This document shows, piece by piece, positions 54,446 through 64,000 of a stretch of DNA of 64,000 nucleotides. The position numbers and the translations under genes were made by a program. Position 1 is the first letter of the stretch. Each line of letters begins with the position of its first letter. The notes below the pieces were generated by a model. That model had not been told where the DNA came from and ran no database searches. It was given only the letters and a program-made list of their open reading frames with translations. This DNA is from Quercus robur. Taxonomy: Eukaryota > Streptophyta > Magnoliopsida > Fagales > Fagaceae. The stretch is from the NCBI RefSeq assembly GCF_932294415.1, contig NC_065542.1:49516942-49580941 (forward strand), read 5' to 3'.

Positions 54446-56066
54446 ATGGAAATTCAACATTTTTGCCATGATGAGCATCCGTTGGTCTTCAATGAATACA
54501 AGAGAGGACCACGTTGTTGGGCGTGCAATGAACCAATATTGGGTCCTAGCTATAGTTGTATAAAATGCGAAGGATACTACCATCATAAATCATGTGCCGA
54601 ACTACCCCATGAGTTGCAATACCCCTTGCACCCAAAACACCCTCTTATGCTCTTTAACAAAATGAATTTTTTTAAGGATAAAAAATATAAATGGGAAGTT
54701 TGCAAACAATATCGTGGGCAATACACTTATGGTTGTTCTCATTACAACTTTAACCTTCACAACAAATGTGCTTCTTTACTGCTCACCATAGAATCTGAAG
54801 TCCATGAGCACCCATTAAATCGCATTTGGAGGTCGATGAAGTTCACTTGTGATCTTTGTGGCAAAGAAGCTAATGTGCCCTATCTTTGTGTCCTCTGCAA
54901 TTTTTGTATTCATAAAAGTTGCACTTCTTACCCATGTAGTGTGAAAGCTATACGTCACGACCGCCTCCTCCACCTCACTTATTCTTCTCTTGAAATCCAT
55001 CAATCTATTTCCCAATTTTGTCAACTTTGTGTTCAAAAAATAGACACAGACTATGGGTTTTACTATTGCTTGAGTTGTGATTTTTTTGCCCATCTTGATT
55101 GTGCTATGGAAGAGGAAAATAGGGAGGACATAAATTTGATGAAACTTAACGATGGAGAGTCTAGTGAGTCGAAAAATGAAGATTCAGAGCTCGATGAATC
55201 TAATGACTCAGCAACTTACATAGTCAAAAAAATCATTGTAGGTGAGGACGGAATTGAAATTGCCAAAGAAATCAAACACTTCAGTCATGAGCATGACATA
55301 AAGCTTATTGATGAGGTTGAGAATAACAAACAATGTGACGAGTGTTTACGAGCCATTCTCCCTCCATTTTACAATTGCGCCAAGTGTAGTTTCTTTTTTC
55401 TTAAATCTTGTATTGAATTACCTCGAAAAAAGTGACACCTTCTTCATCGGCACTTACTTAATCTCTTCCCAAAGGCACATTGTAGGTCTATATTGTTTTG
55501 GTGTGATGCCTGTGGCCAGCTTTGCAATGGCTTCACCTATAGGTGTAAGAAATGCAATTTTGATCTCGATGTTCAATGTAGTTTGATCTTGGATATTCTT
55601 ACTCTCCATCACAAGATATAGTTAGAAGTGCAGTAGTTGTAACTTTGAAAGGTCCTAAGGATTCCGTTGTATCACTTGTGAATTTGCACTAGACTTTAAA
55701 TGCGCTACACTACCACTTACTGTAAGGTATAAACAACATGAGCATCCCTTCATTCTTAGTTATATTGCTGAAGATGATTTTGGTAAATATTATTGTGATA
55801 TATGTGAAGAAGAAAGAGACCCAAAACAATGATTCTACTACTGTGCATATTGTAGTTATCCTGCTCCTCCGAAATGTATTCTTAGGAAATATCCAAATTT
55901 TAAATTAGGAGTTTCTTACACATTTGATTGTCACCCATACTCCCTTACTATCATTCAGAAAAATAAAGACCACCATGCATGTCACAGATGTGACGGTCCC
56001 TACGATGAAGAGTTTTTCTACCAATGTGTATCATTTAATTTCAACGTGCACACATATTGTTTATAA
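54446..56066 (+). pseudogene. Second DC1-domain gene copy, degraded
   Basis: It is colinear with the first DC1 gene. From ATG 54446 the frame is open to TGA at 55433-55435 (about 330 codons), where the first copy has CGA (arginine). Beyond that, homology continues to about 56066 with further frame damage and deletions. Earlier, module 2 has also lost a metal-binding cysteine (KWEVCK in place of SKCEVCK, with one codon missing) and another has become tyrosine (CSHYNF in place of CFHCNF). At the point where the first copy is frameshifted, this copy is intact (CQLCVQKIDTDYGFYYC). A shortened protein with four to five modules could be translated, but loss of zinc ligands argues for decay. An upstream in-frame ATG at 54416 lies within the 5' UTR intron and is not used as start. 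Confidence 0.85.
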
Positions 56067-56735
56067 AAAAGACAAATATAGTTTTAATTTTTATTTTATA
56101 CTAGACTTAGTACACGTAATTTCCAGTGTGAGAAATTCGTCAAATGACAATGCAATAGTTATTTTCAATGCTCTTCCTTGGCATCATGATTCAAATAGGA
56201 CACAAATACATTATACCAACTCATGGTTGTCTGGTTGTACCCTACCTTGTCCTAATCTCTTAGAAACAATAAGCATCTAGATAATATGAATATTCAGTTT
56301 TTAATGTTTTATGGTACAATATTTAGAACGGGAAGTTGGCCCTCAATGTGGAACATTGATTCAGGGATGATGAACAATAGTGGAACTATATCTTGTTATT
56401 TGTAGCCTTGTAGGACTATATCTCTCTCTTTTCTGTTTCTATGCAATTTAGACTGTATTCATTTTTCTTGAGCTCATATTAAATTGTCCACCTCTTTTTT
56501 TTGCATTAGATTAGCAAGTGCCCTTCCTCTTATCATAGATGGTGAGGTTCTTTTATTTTCTTTTCTCAACATAGATTTTATACATCATCACAGTAAATAT
56601 ATTAGCCTGGTATCTTAATTTGAAGACACACTATGTATGGTAAATATTGAGGTTAGAAACGTTGTAAATTTGTGGGTGAAATAATTGTTATTTTCATTGA
56701 TTTATTGGAAATAAAAAAAATAGAATACCAATGAA

Positions 56736-56766
<31 letters not shown>

Positions 56767-56779
56767 AAGAAGAAGAAGT

Positions 56780-57180
56780 ACCCAACTAAAGTTGTGTCTT
56801 TCACTCTTTCTTGTTATAACCTGGTGGGCCTTTAGTATCATACGAAGCAGAGCCCTCCCACTCATTTGGGCTAGGACAAATACAAACCAGCCCATGCCCA
56901 AATGACAAAAAGACCACTCATTACTCCTCTCCCCTTGCAAAACCCTAATCTTCGGTTCACTTAACCCTATCTATATAAATACCTCTAACTCTCAGATGGA
57001 GAAACACACGCAGCAACTACATATGTTAGTATCACAATCTATGTTTCTTAGCCAAAAAAAATAAAAAGCATGTACTACAATCTATGTTTTTTTCATTTCG
57101 TTGTGTGTGTGTGTGAGTGTGTGTTTCTTGTTTTGAAGCAAAAATAAGGAAGTGAAATACGCAAGGTACAGCTTCTTGGT
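56780..57180 (+). pseudogene. Orphan promoter and leader of a third DC1 unit
   Basis: Sequence matching the promoter of the first DC1 gene ('gaccaggcccatgcc.aaatgacaaaaa', CTATATAAATACCTCT at 56971, 'gaaacacacgcagcaac') is followed directly by array unit R sequence at 57180. No DC1 coding region follows. It is a promoter without a gene. Confidence 0.65.
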
Positions 57181-57560
57181 TGGATCTAATACCACGATCC
57201 AATCAATTTCTTTTTACAGACCTTGCAATATTCAACTTAGCTAGTATCACTCGCCTGAACTTGATCCTCTATTTGATTGTTCAGACCCTTTTATTACTGG
57301 CACATTTTCTCTTTATAGAGATTTTCATTTTTGTGAACAAACTTGATTTTGTGAGATGTATTTGTAATGTGTTAGCAAACGCACTCTGTCCCTAAACCGT
57401 GTTTTTACGAATGTTTTGAGGCAATTTCTTCGTTTGCAATAGTGTGAATGAGATTCTAGTATATATATTTTTATGTGCTAGAATTTCCCAACTTACTTAA
57501 CCAATGGTCTATTTCACACTGACCTTATTGGCATATTAGTTGGATACATAAATACAATAC
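57180..57560. repeat. Array unit R, partial copy 3
   Basis: It matches 43680-44160 and 52870-53340 ('gatccaatcaattt..acagaccttgca.tattcaactta', 'aacttgatc', 'cccaacttacttaaccaatggtctatt'). Non-coding. Confidence 0.75.
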
Positions 57561-58440
57561 TGTCACAAAAAATGTGCATTGAATCGATCTTTTGACTTGT
57601 GTTTGAAAAACTAATAAATTTGGTATTTGTGTTCTTAACAATTTTGATGATAAGAAGATGAAATGCATTGAATTGATTTAGAAATAGGATGAAATGGATT
57701 GCTATTGATCTTATCATTTGTAGGTAAATAATTCGTTAGTTTTCATAAAACTAACTTATTAAACTATTTTTGGATCGAGTAATAAGCCATTAAACATACG
57801 GAAATAACCAGAAATTCATGAAAAATTTCTTGAGGTAAATTCGGACCAAGGAAAATAGATGAAAAAAAAGGAAATACTTAGAATAAGCTCTTGATTTCCT
57901 GAAATGCATCTGGAAATGCACTTTATTGAAATGCCGATGCCGATGAGCGTGAAAGATTTTGTGGACAAGTTTAATAAATGGGAATGTTTTTTTTTTTTTT
58001 TTTAATTTTTTTATGCAATTATATGCCTTAGTGGAATCTGCAACTAGTGGAAACAGACCAGAAACATGAGGTTGGTTTTTTTTTTTTTTTTTTTCTCTTA
58101 AGGATTGATGTAGATGTTTCCCAAAGCCAAGGGAAACAAATTGGTTGAGGATTACATAAGTAAATGGGGCCAATGTAGAAATTGCTATCTTCCTTCTGTT
58201 CTCTGTTCATGCATTCATGCTTCGGAGACAGACCATAAAGAAGAGGACACGAAAATCTTTCTGTTCATTACTTTACTTGGACAACCACTAACCAAAAAGT
58301 AATTCATAATTTCATATTTTTCCCAAAAATAAAACCAAAAAAAGAAGAAAAGTAATTCTCATTTCTCAGGCCTCTCTCTCTCTCTCTCTCTGTGTGTGTT
58401 TCTTTTCTCAATAAAATTGTCTGAACATTACTGTCCTCTC
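57560..58440. other. Array spacer, no gene seen
   Basis: Unique-looking AT-rich sequence with T/A runs at 57986-58003 and 58075-58094 and a (CT)n at 58374-58391. The minus-strand open frames here are driven by lysine/phenylalanine homopolymers. Confidence 0.5.
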
Positions 58441-58590
58441 CCACACCAAATTGGCTTGCAGTGAATGCAAAACATGCTATGCCAAGATTCAACAGCATTT
58501 TAGGATATTACATATTTACATATTTATCAACATCTTTTATGTTATTAGTTTTACTTAATTGTTATTATTGTTGTTACCCTTAATTATATG

Positions 58591-58879
58591 TAAGGGTGTC
58601 AAATAGGTGGGTTTAGGTGGGTTTGGGGTGGACATAATTGGACTGGGTATATAAAACTCATTTATCCATTAAAACCCATTTAACTAATTTGCTTCTAACC
58701 CATACCCAACCCAACCTAATTATTATCATATTATGGGTAAACTCCGACCCACCCAATTACCTAATTATCAAAATTACCAAAATGCCCCTAAAGTGAAAAA
58801 CTCAAATCTCACTGCTCCACCCAGCCTAATGACCTTCTCTGGTTCAAAAAGTGAGTTCGGAAAATTTCATCAAATCTCC

Positions 58880-58910
<31 letters not shown>

Positions 58911-59721
58911 CACAGTAATCCCAAACTCTTATTTTCATCAAATCTCAAACTCCAATTTTCTCAGCAACCAAACACTCCCCAAAAAATAGAAATGGAAAGT
59001 ATATTGCCAGACTCAACCTCCCACCAAAAAATCTCTACACTCCTCTCCCCATTCTACACTAAAACCCTTCTCACGATAATCTACACGCCGGTGTGTGTCA
59101 GAGATCTCGGTGATCTGCTCCTCGTCTCTGGGGATCAGCTCGTGCATGTTGATCCACGCGTCGGTGTGCTGCCGAATCGACTTGATGATGCTCCCAGACT
59201 TCCCGATCACCCCTCTAGCCTTCAAGTCGTGGCACAGAATCCGAAATGACGTTGTTGCGGTCAGCGACGGGTCTGGCTGGGGCTTCGCGCTCGACCCGAC
59301 CCGACCCGCCTCTGTGGCGGTGGTGAGGCGGGCCTGGTGGAGCTAGAGCCGCCGCGTAGTAGTGGTTGTACTGGTTTTTTTGCCTTGCTTTGTCCCTTTG
59401 TTCTCTGTTTGTTTCTTGGGAAAATGGGATTTTTTTTCAAACTTGGAAACCCTAGAAAATGGAAGAAGAGAAGAGAGGCTGAAAGAGGGATAGGGCTGAG
59501 TTTTTTATTTTTATTTTGGATGGGAAGGGATGGGTTGAATTTGGGTTAATTGTTTTTGGGTTAAATGGGGTTCAATGGGTTTTTAGTTAAAACCCAATAA
59601 TTATTGGGTCTAATTGGGTTGATACCCATTTAACCCAAATAATAATTGGATGGGTTTGTGTTTAATTAGAGTGGGTGGGTTTGGGCGGGTAAATGGATTT
59701 GGGCTTATTTTGCCACCCCTA
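58591..59721. mobile_element. hAT element (non-autonomous) carrying a captured gene fragment
   Basis: The termini are TAAGGGTGTCAAATAGG and, at the other end, the complement of TAGGGGTGGCAAAATAAGC, a typical hAT-type inverted repeat. A perfect 8-bp target duplication ATTATATG flanks it (58583-58590 and 59722-59729), as expected for hAT. Subterminal sequence is rich in GGGTGGGTTT/AACCCA motifs. The 1131-bp element has no transposase. Its centre (about 59000-59480) is GC-rich and carries a KH-domain coding fragment with what looks like the original 5' leader. A poly-A run (58880-58908) is also inside. The first array unit shows the empty site at about 48866-48880. Confidence 0.92.
59085..59246 (-). 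pseudogene. KH-domain gene fragment captured by the hAT element
   Basis: On the minus strand this encodes FRILCHDLKARGVIGKSGSI followed by IKSIRQHTDAWINMHELIP and then RDEEQITEISDTHRR. It is an almost complete type I KH RNA-binding domain with the GKSG (GxxG) loop, closest to plant HEN4/poly(rC)-binding-type KH proteins. The in-frame codons upstream are proline/alanine/threonine-rich for about 30 residues and then meet a stop, with no ATG. Downstream the frame soon leaves the domain. It is therefore the N-terminal part of a KH gene transposed as DNA, with its 5' GC-rich leader, not an independent gene. Confidence 0.88.
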
Positions 59722-59729
59722 ATTATATG

Positions 59730-60060
59730 AAAGTGAAATTATTCCCTTATCATAGATGGTGAGGTTCAATTCTTCTATCTTTTGTTAACATAAATTTTAT
59801 ACATCAGCATAGTAAAAATATTGGCCTGATATCTTAATTTGAAGGCACACTATGTACTTTGTAAATGTTGATGTTAAGAGCATGGTTATTTGGGAGCAAT
59901 AATTGTTGATAACTTGGCTGGTTGAGTTTCTCTTGGTGATCTTTAAAAGTTAAAACCTTGCTGTGCATAGAGACTTCTTTAAATCTTGTCTGATAAGTTA
60001 AGGGCTTAGTTTAGAAAATACTTGTAGAATCTTCTTGCGTTGAACTATGTCAGTGTTACA
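59730..60060. repeat. DC1 3' flank, third unit
   Basis: It continues the homology to 48905-49190 beyond the hAT insertion ('ttgatgttaagagcatggttat', 'aacttggctggttgagttt', 'aagccttgct'). Confidence 0.75.
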
Positions 60061-60064
60061 TTGC

Positions 60065-60350
60065 ACTTAGCTTCTCCAACACAAGATATAAACCAAACTG
60101 CACTAGTTGTGACTTTGAAAGCTTCCAAGTATTTCGTTGTATCACTTGTGAATTTTACTACACTTTGAATGTGCTACATTACCACATCCTACAAGGTAGA
60201 AACAACACGAGCACCCCATCACTCTTAGTTATGTTGTTAAATATGATTCTAACAAATATTATTGAGATATTTGTGAAGAACAAGACCCAATGCATTAGTT
60301 CTACTACTATGCAAATTGTAATTATTGGTGCCTAAACATTTGACTGTCAC
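60065..60350 (+). pseudogene. Remnant of a third DC1-domain gene
   Basis: It is homologous to 47770-48060 of the first DC1 gene: 'ttctccaacacaagatata', 'agttgtgactttgaaag', 'cgttgtatcacttgtgaattt', 'acaacacgagcaccc', 'tgtgaagaa..agaccca'. These correspond to modules 7-8. Frames are broken and the rest of the gene is missing. Confidence 0.85.
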
Positions 60351-60354
60351 CCAT

Positions 60355-60450
60355 GCCCAGTCTATTTAAATACCTCTAATCTAACTTTGAGATAGAGGAA
60401 CACACATGCAGCAACTATGTTAGTACCACGATTTATGTTAAGTACCATTA
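60355..60450 (+). pseudogene. Orphan DC1 promoter and leader, fourth occurrence
   Basis: CTATTTAAATACCTCTAATC and 'aggaacacacatgcagcaactatgttag' repeat the promoter/leader seen at 56970-57020. It is followed by a transposon, not a coding region. Confidence 0.6.
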
Positions 60451-60452
60451 CC

Positions 60453-61130
60453 ACCATTAGTGGCGGAGACAAGAATTTAGGTTAGGGGGCAAGATTAAAA
60501 GACAAGATTGGAAGTAAAAAATTAATTTTAAAAAATTAATCAATATTAATAACAAAATAAGTAAACAACTATATGTTAATGTAATTGTCATACAGAATCT
60601 AACATAAAATGTAAACTTTAATTGTCATACATTATATTTAAATATGTGACTTAAAAACCCAACTTGAATGCTTTTAAAAACTACACAAAAACTCTGAGGT
60701 CTAAAGAAAGAGACTGGTTTGAAAAGAAATTTTTTTCTTTTTGATGGGAGGCTGTGCTTTGTTTGCTTTATATATATATTTTTAGAGTTTTTATTTATTT
60801 ATTTATTTTTAATCATTACCAAGTGGGACCCACGATTTTATTGAATAACGTGAATTCATTGAATAGTAGACTTCTACAGGCGGCTTGGTATAGAGCATAA
60901 AAAAATTCTACAAGCGGCTTTGTCCTATCGAGTTTACTAAGTGAGACCCATTGATTTTATATATAGAATTGTACTTCTACTAAAGTTGGAAAGGTAATGT
61001 GAATTGACATAATTGGGATTTTTTTTTTTTGTCTTTTGTGTAGGGGGGCAAATATGGTATTTCGGGTCATTATTAGTTAAAAACATTTGAAAGTTCAGGG
61101 GGGGCAGGTCCTCCGCCCACCATCAACGTT
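60453..61130. mobile_element. hAT-like non-autonomous element, relative of 33081-33578
   Basis: The left end TTAGTGGCGGAGACAAGAATTTAGG with a G-rich stretch is an imperfect inverted match to the right end (GGGGGGGCAGGTCCTCCGCCCACCA). Internal AT-rich sequence includes 'aattaatcaatattaataacaaaat', similar to the copy at 33081. No transposase. Confidence 0.6.
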
Positions 61131-61204
61131 ACTTTCATTATGTCGTTTTTTTCTTTTTCTGGTTTGCTTGTGCTGCTTGTTGCAAATACCAGTAAGTGAA
61201 CAAA

Positions 61205-61850
61205 GCAAGGTACAACTTCTTGATTGGATCTAGATTTACTAATACCGCGATCCAATCAGTTTTTAACAAAACTTGCAATTCCCAACTTACTCGACCAATG
61301 GTCTATTTTACACTGACCTTATGGGCACATTAGTTAATTTAGTTGGATACATATATACAATACTGTCACAAAAAAAAAAAAAAAAATTGCGTGCGGTACT
61401 ATCAAATTGGTCCGAGATTATATTTGAATGATTTGCAAACCAGATAAAATAGGGTGAGTGATGCAAAACATAATTAGAGGGAGAACAATTTGTGTTTGAA
61501 AAACTAAAAAATTGGGCATTTTTTTTTCTTTTCTTTCTTTTGGGTGTGTGTATGTCATTCTTTGAAGTAAAATAACATGAAGTGAAGAAATCTGGATCTT
61601 TTCCCCTTTTAGTGCTGTTATTTGGAATATTAATGGAATTCTGGTGTATATTCTATACTTGAATTTCTCAGTATGTTAAGTGCCATCATAATTGTTTAAT
61701 GCTTTTGTCAAATTTCTGGTGCTCTTGAAGTACTAGGTTGGTATCAAGGTTATAATATTATTTCAGTAAAGTATATGATGAGCTATGGGATTAGAATAAT
61801 ATGCTGAATATGATCAATATATAAGGTATAGCTCAAATAGCACCTCATAA
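61205..61850. repeat. Array unit R, last partial copies
   Basis: 61205-61375 matches 57150-57560, and 61545-61850 matches 52795-53510 ('tgtatgtcattctttgaagtaaaat.acatg.agtgaagaaat', 'atcataattgtttaatgcttttgtcaaa'). A SINE-like piece follows at 61835-61900. Confidence 0.75.
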
Positions 61851-61969
61851 GAGCAAGGTGGTGAGGGGGTGAAGTCAAAAGTTAAGACCCATTGAACTTA
61901 AAATGACACAATGATTTTAAAACCCAGAAAATCCATGTGTTAACTTACCTATATTTATTTCCCATAAAA

Positions 61970-61990
61970 TAAATAAATAAATAAATATAT
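61970..61990. repeat. Short (AAAT/AT) microsatellite
   Basis: An 'aaataaataaataaatatat' run. Just after it, 62005-62050 and 62090-62140 carry a roughly 60-bp direct repeat beginning TTGCCTATGGAAATACCCAT. Confidence 0.85.
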
Positions 61991-62287
61991 ATGTTGCCTA
62001 TGGAAATACCCATTTTTGTCTCTAGACGATTATCAAAGGGTCCACTTTTGAACATGTGGGCAAGAAAAATGACTTTTATAAATATCTTTGTTGCCTATGG
62101 AAATACCCATTTTTGTCTCCTTGACGATTATCGAAGGGTCAGCTTTTGAACATGTGGCCAAGAAAATTGACTCTAGATATTTTGGTAAGATATTTCCAAA
62201 TTTGTTAAATATGGTCTTAAGCTACATTTGCATAGAGAATTAACCATAAGCAAATATGAAAGCAAGCTTAGTTGGACTCTTTTCTTG

Positions 62288-62566
62288 AGATTCAGATCCT
62301 CTAGATTTCTTAGGGTACTTTACGAATAAATTTCTTTAAATCCTAACCACTCCTTAATGATTTAATGATCTAGATTCTGTCACGTCAGCATTCCACTAAT
62401 AATATTCTTAAAATAATAAAATAACGTTGTAAACAAAACAATTAAGAATATTGTTAGTGGAATGCTGACATGGCAAAATCTAGATCATTATATCATTAAA
62501 GAATGGTTAGAATATAAGGAAATCTATTTGGTAGATTACCCTAGAAAGTTTAGAGGATTTGAATCC
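62288..62566. mobile_element. MITE with 9-bp target duplication
   Basis: The 279-bp element has arms of about 120 bp that are near reverse complements (AGATTCAGATCCTCTAGA at the left; 'tttagaggatttgaatcc' at the right; inner arms share GATCTAGATTYTG and CAGCATTCCACTAA). Perfect 9-bp direct repeats CTTTTCTTG flank it (62279-62287 and 62567-62575), again pointing to Mutator-type movement. No coding sequence. Confidence 0.92.
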
Positions 62567-62904
62567 CTTTTCTTGGTATCAACTTGAATTCTTTGTGTAA
62601 AAATGAAACCTGAATTTTAATCTGGACCTCAACTTTTTGTTTTATTTGTTAATGATTTAATATGAAAATGTTGCAACAAGTAAAACATAGGTATAATACT
62701 TTTGATTCCAAGGGAAACCCTGCATAGAAGCCAGGATGTTCGTAGGAACAATTTAAAATAAGTAGAAAAAATAAAAATATATAATATACTTGCAAAAAAA
62801 GAAAATTATATACATAATTATACATATTTTGTCTACCTAAATAAAATATTGAACATCTTGACTAGAGAATCTCAAGAATTGGGTTCAACAAAAATTAGAG
62901 TAAT

Positions 62905-63090
62905 GCTAGGAATAAAACAAAATGACACAACAATTTTACAAAATTCTTAATTTAGCATATCCACTCACTTACGGGTCCATCACAATCATTAATTTTTTAA
63001 AAATAATTTAATTAATTTAAATTTTTTGGTATACTAATTTAGGAATGTTGTAAAATTGTTGTGTCATTTGGTTGTATCCTAACATTAATC
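62905..63090. mobile_element. MITE candidate
   Basis: The left arm 'AATGACACAACAATTTTACAAAATTCTTAATTTAGCATA' and the right arm are reverse complements with few differences. The outer ends are TAATGCTAGGA and TCCTAACATTA. About 185 bp. The TA at each edge would fit a 2-3 bp target duplication, but this is not decisive. Confidence 0.75.
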
Positions 63091-63269
63091 ACAAAAAATA
63101 ATTTCAGCCTACGAAACATAACCCTTCAACAAAAAATTAAAAGCCCAAATATCAACAATAAAAATTGGCACAATTTTATGTGCTGTTCGAGCTTTCTCTC
63201 CAAATATCTCCAAACATAACCCAAACAAGCAACAAGATTAAGCCAAAGTCTAAAGGAGACTAGTATTCC

Positions 63270-63299
63270 CCCCCCCCCCCCCCCCAAAAAAAAAAAAAA
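63270..63299. repeat. Poly-C then poly-A run
   Basis: About 17 C followed by 13 A. Confidence 0.95.
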
Positions 63300-63407
63300 G
63301 ACTAGAAGATTTATGGTCTCTAAATAGGCAAAGAAAAATCCAAAATTGTGAGGAGTATAGATAGGCCTCAAAGTGGATAATATTTACATAGTTGGGGTGA
63401 GGTCATT

Positions 63408-63411
<4 letters not shown>

Positions 63412-63471
<60 letters not shown>
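63412..63471. repeat. (TA)n(GA)n compound microsatellite
   Basis: About 14 TA units followed by about 15 GA units. Confidence 0.95.
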
Positions 63472-63474
<3 letters not shown>

Positions 63475-64000
63475 GTTCAAGTTACATCTGGTGTAACTTG
63501 ATGAGAGTTACACTATTTTTTACTATAGATTTCTAATCGATCTAATGGTTAAAAAAATAGCATTAAATGCTAATTGATTTACACATTATTTACTTAATTA
63601 ATAGCAGTTTTTTTTCCTCTCTCCTTACTCATTATTTAAAACCTTTTTCATATATATATATATTGGCCGAATGACTTTACAAATGTATTTACAATACTCT
63701 TTTACCCTACATCTTCTTCTACTAGACTACCACTACTACTCTCTCTTTCCTTATACCTGTCTGCCGTACCTTTCTTTGTTTTCCTTTTTTTTTTTTTCTA
63801 AAGTCTTTTTTTTTTTTTTTTATAGGATTCTTTCTAAGTCTTTGTTCCTCCTCTCTATTCTCTTGCGCCACTTTCAGATTGGATCTATTATCTCCCCTAG
63901 CCTACTTTTTTTTAAAAAATTTTTATTTTTATTTATTTTAATTTTTATCTCTATGTAGTTTCATTTGGAGCTTCTTTTTTATTTTTTATGCTAAGAAATA
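63475..64000. other. Right edge, no gene seen
   Basis: T-rich sequence with runs at 63786-63798 and 63807-63821. The 95-codon plus-strand open frame here is phenylalanine/leucine-rich low complexity and is not accepted as a gene. Confidence 0.6.

Noticed and set aside
57790-58173. Minus-strand 127-codon open frame
   Set aside because: Driven by lysine runs from T tracts; not conserved in the other array units.

Overview
The window looks like nuclear DNA of a dicot (probably woody) plant: AT-rich, with small exons separated by GT...AG introns, long intergenic stretches, abundant microsatellites, and many LINE, SINE, MITE, hAT, Mutator-like and LTR remnants. The host genes have clear land-plant counterparts. 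The species cannot be fixed from the sequence alone. A Fagales-type tree is a guess.

Layout: (1) 1-7.1 kb is duplicated material: the 3' end of an unidentified gene, then two related flanking units, the second carrying a broken copy of the last exons of an FAD-dependent oxidoreductase. (2) 9.39-23.55 kb (+) is the intact nine-exon FAD-dependent oxidoreductase (488 aa, probably plastid-targeted), whose introns are swollen by a fold-back element, a solo LTR and LINE pieces. (3) 24.29-32.65 kb (-) is an intact nine-exon lipoxygenase (853 aa), convergent with the oxidoreductase, with stop codons 740 bp apart. (4) 32.7-38.1 kb is intergenic, with MITEs, an hAT-like element and a small Ty1/copia fossil. 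(5) 38.09-38.55 kb (+) is a single-exon mitochondrial ferredoxin-like gene resembling the plant complex I bridge ferredoxin; its 3' end has been copied in tandem just downstream. (6) 39.7-62 kb is a decayed tandem array. A non-coding unit alternates with DC1-domain (cysteine/histidine-rich) genes: one nearly intact with a 2-nt frameshift, one clearly broken, plus a further 3' remnant and orphan promoter pieces. (7) 62-64 kb holds two MITEs and microsatellites.

The intact genes do not form a pathway. They share a neighbourhood shaped by local duplication and later transposon insertion. Because the duplicated units keep the empty sites, several insertions can be dated relative to the duplications: a Mutator-like element with a perfect 9-bp target duplication, an hAT element with a perfect 8-bp target duplication carrying a captured KH-domain fragment, and a 175-bp MITE with palindromic ends. 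No wholly new biological system was recognised. The strongest unusual items are the gene-capturing transposons, the lipoxygenase with an atypical regiospecificity pair, and the duplication that carried away the last codons of the lipoxygenase gene.
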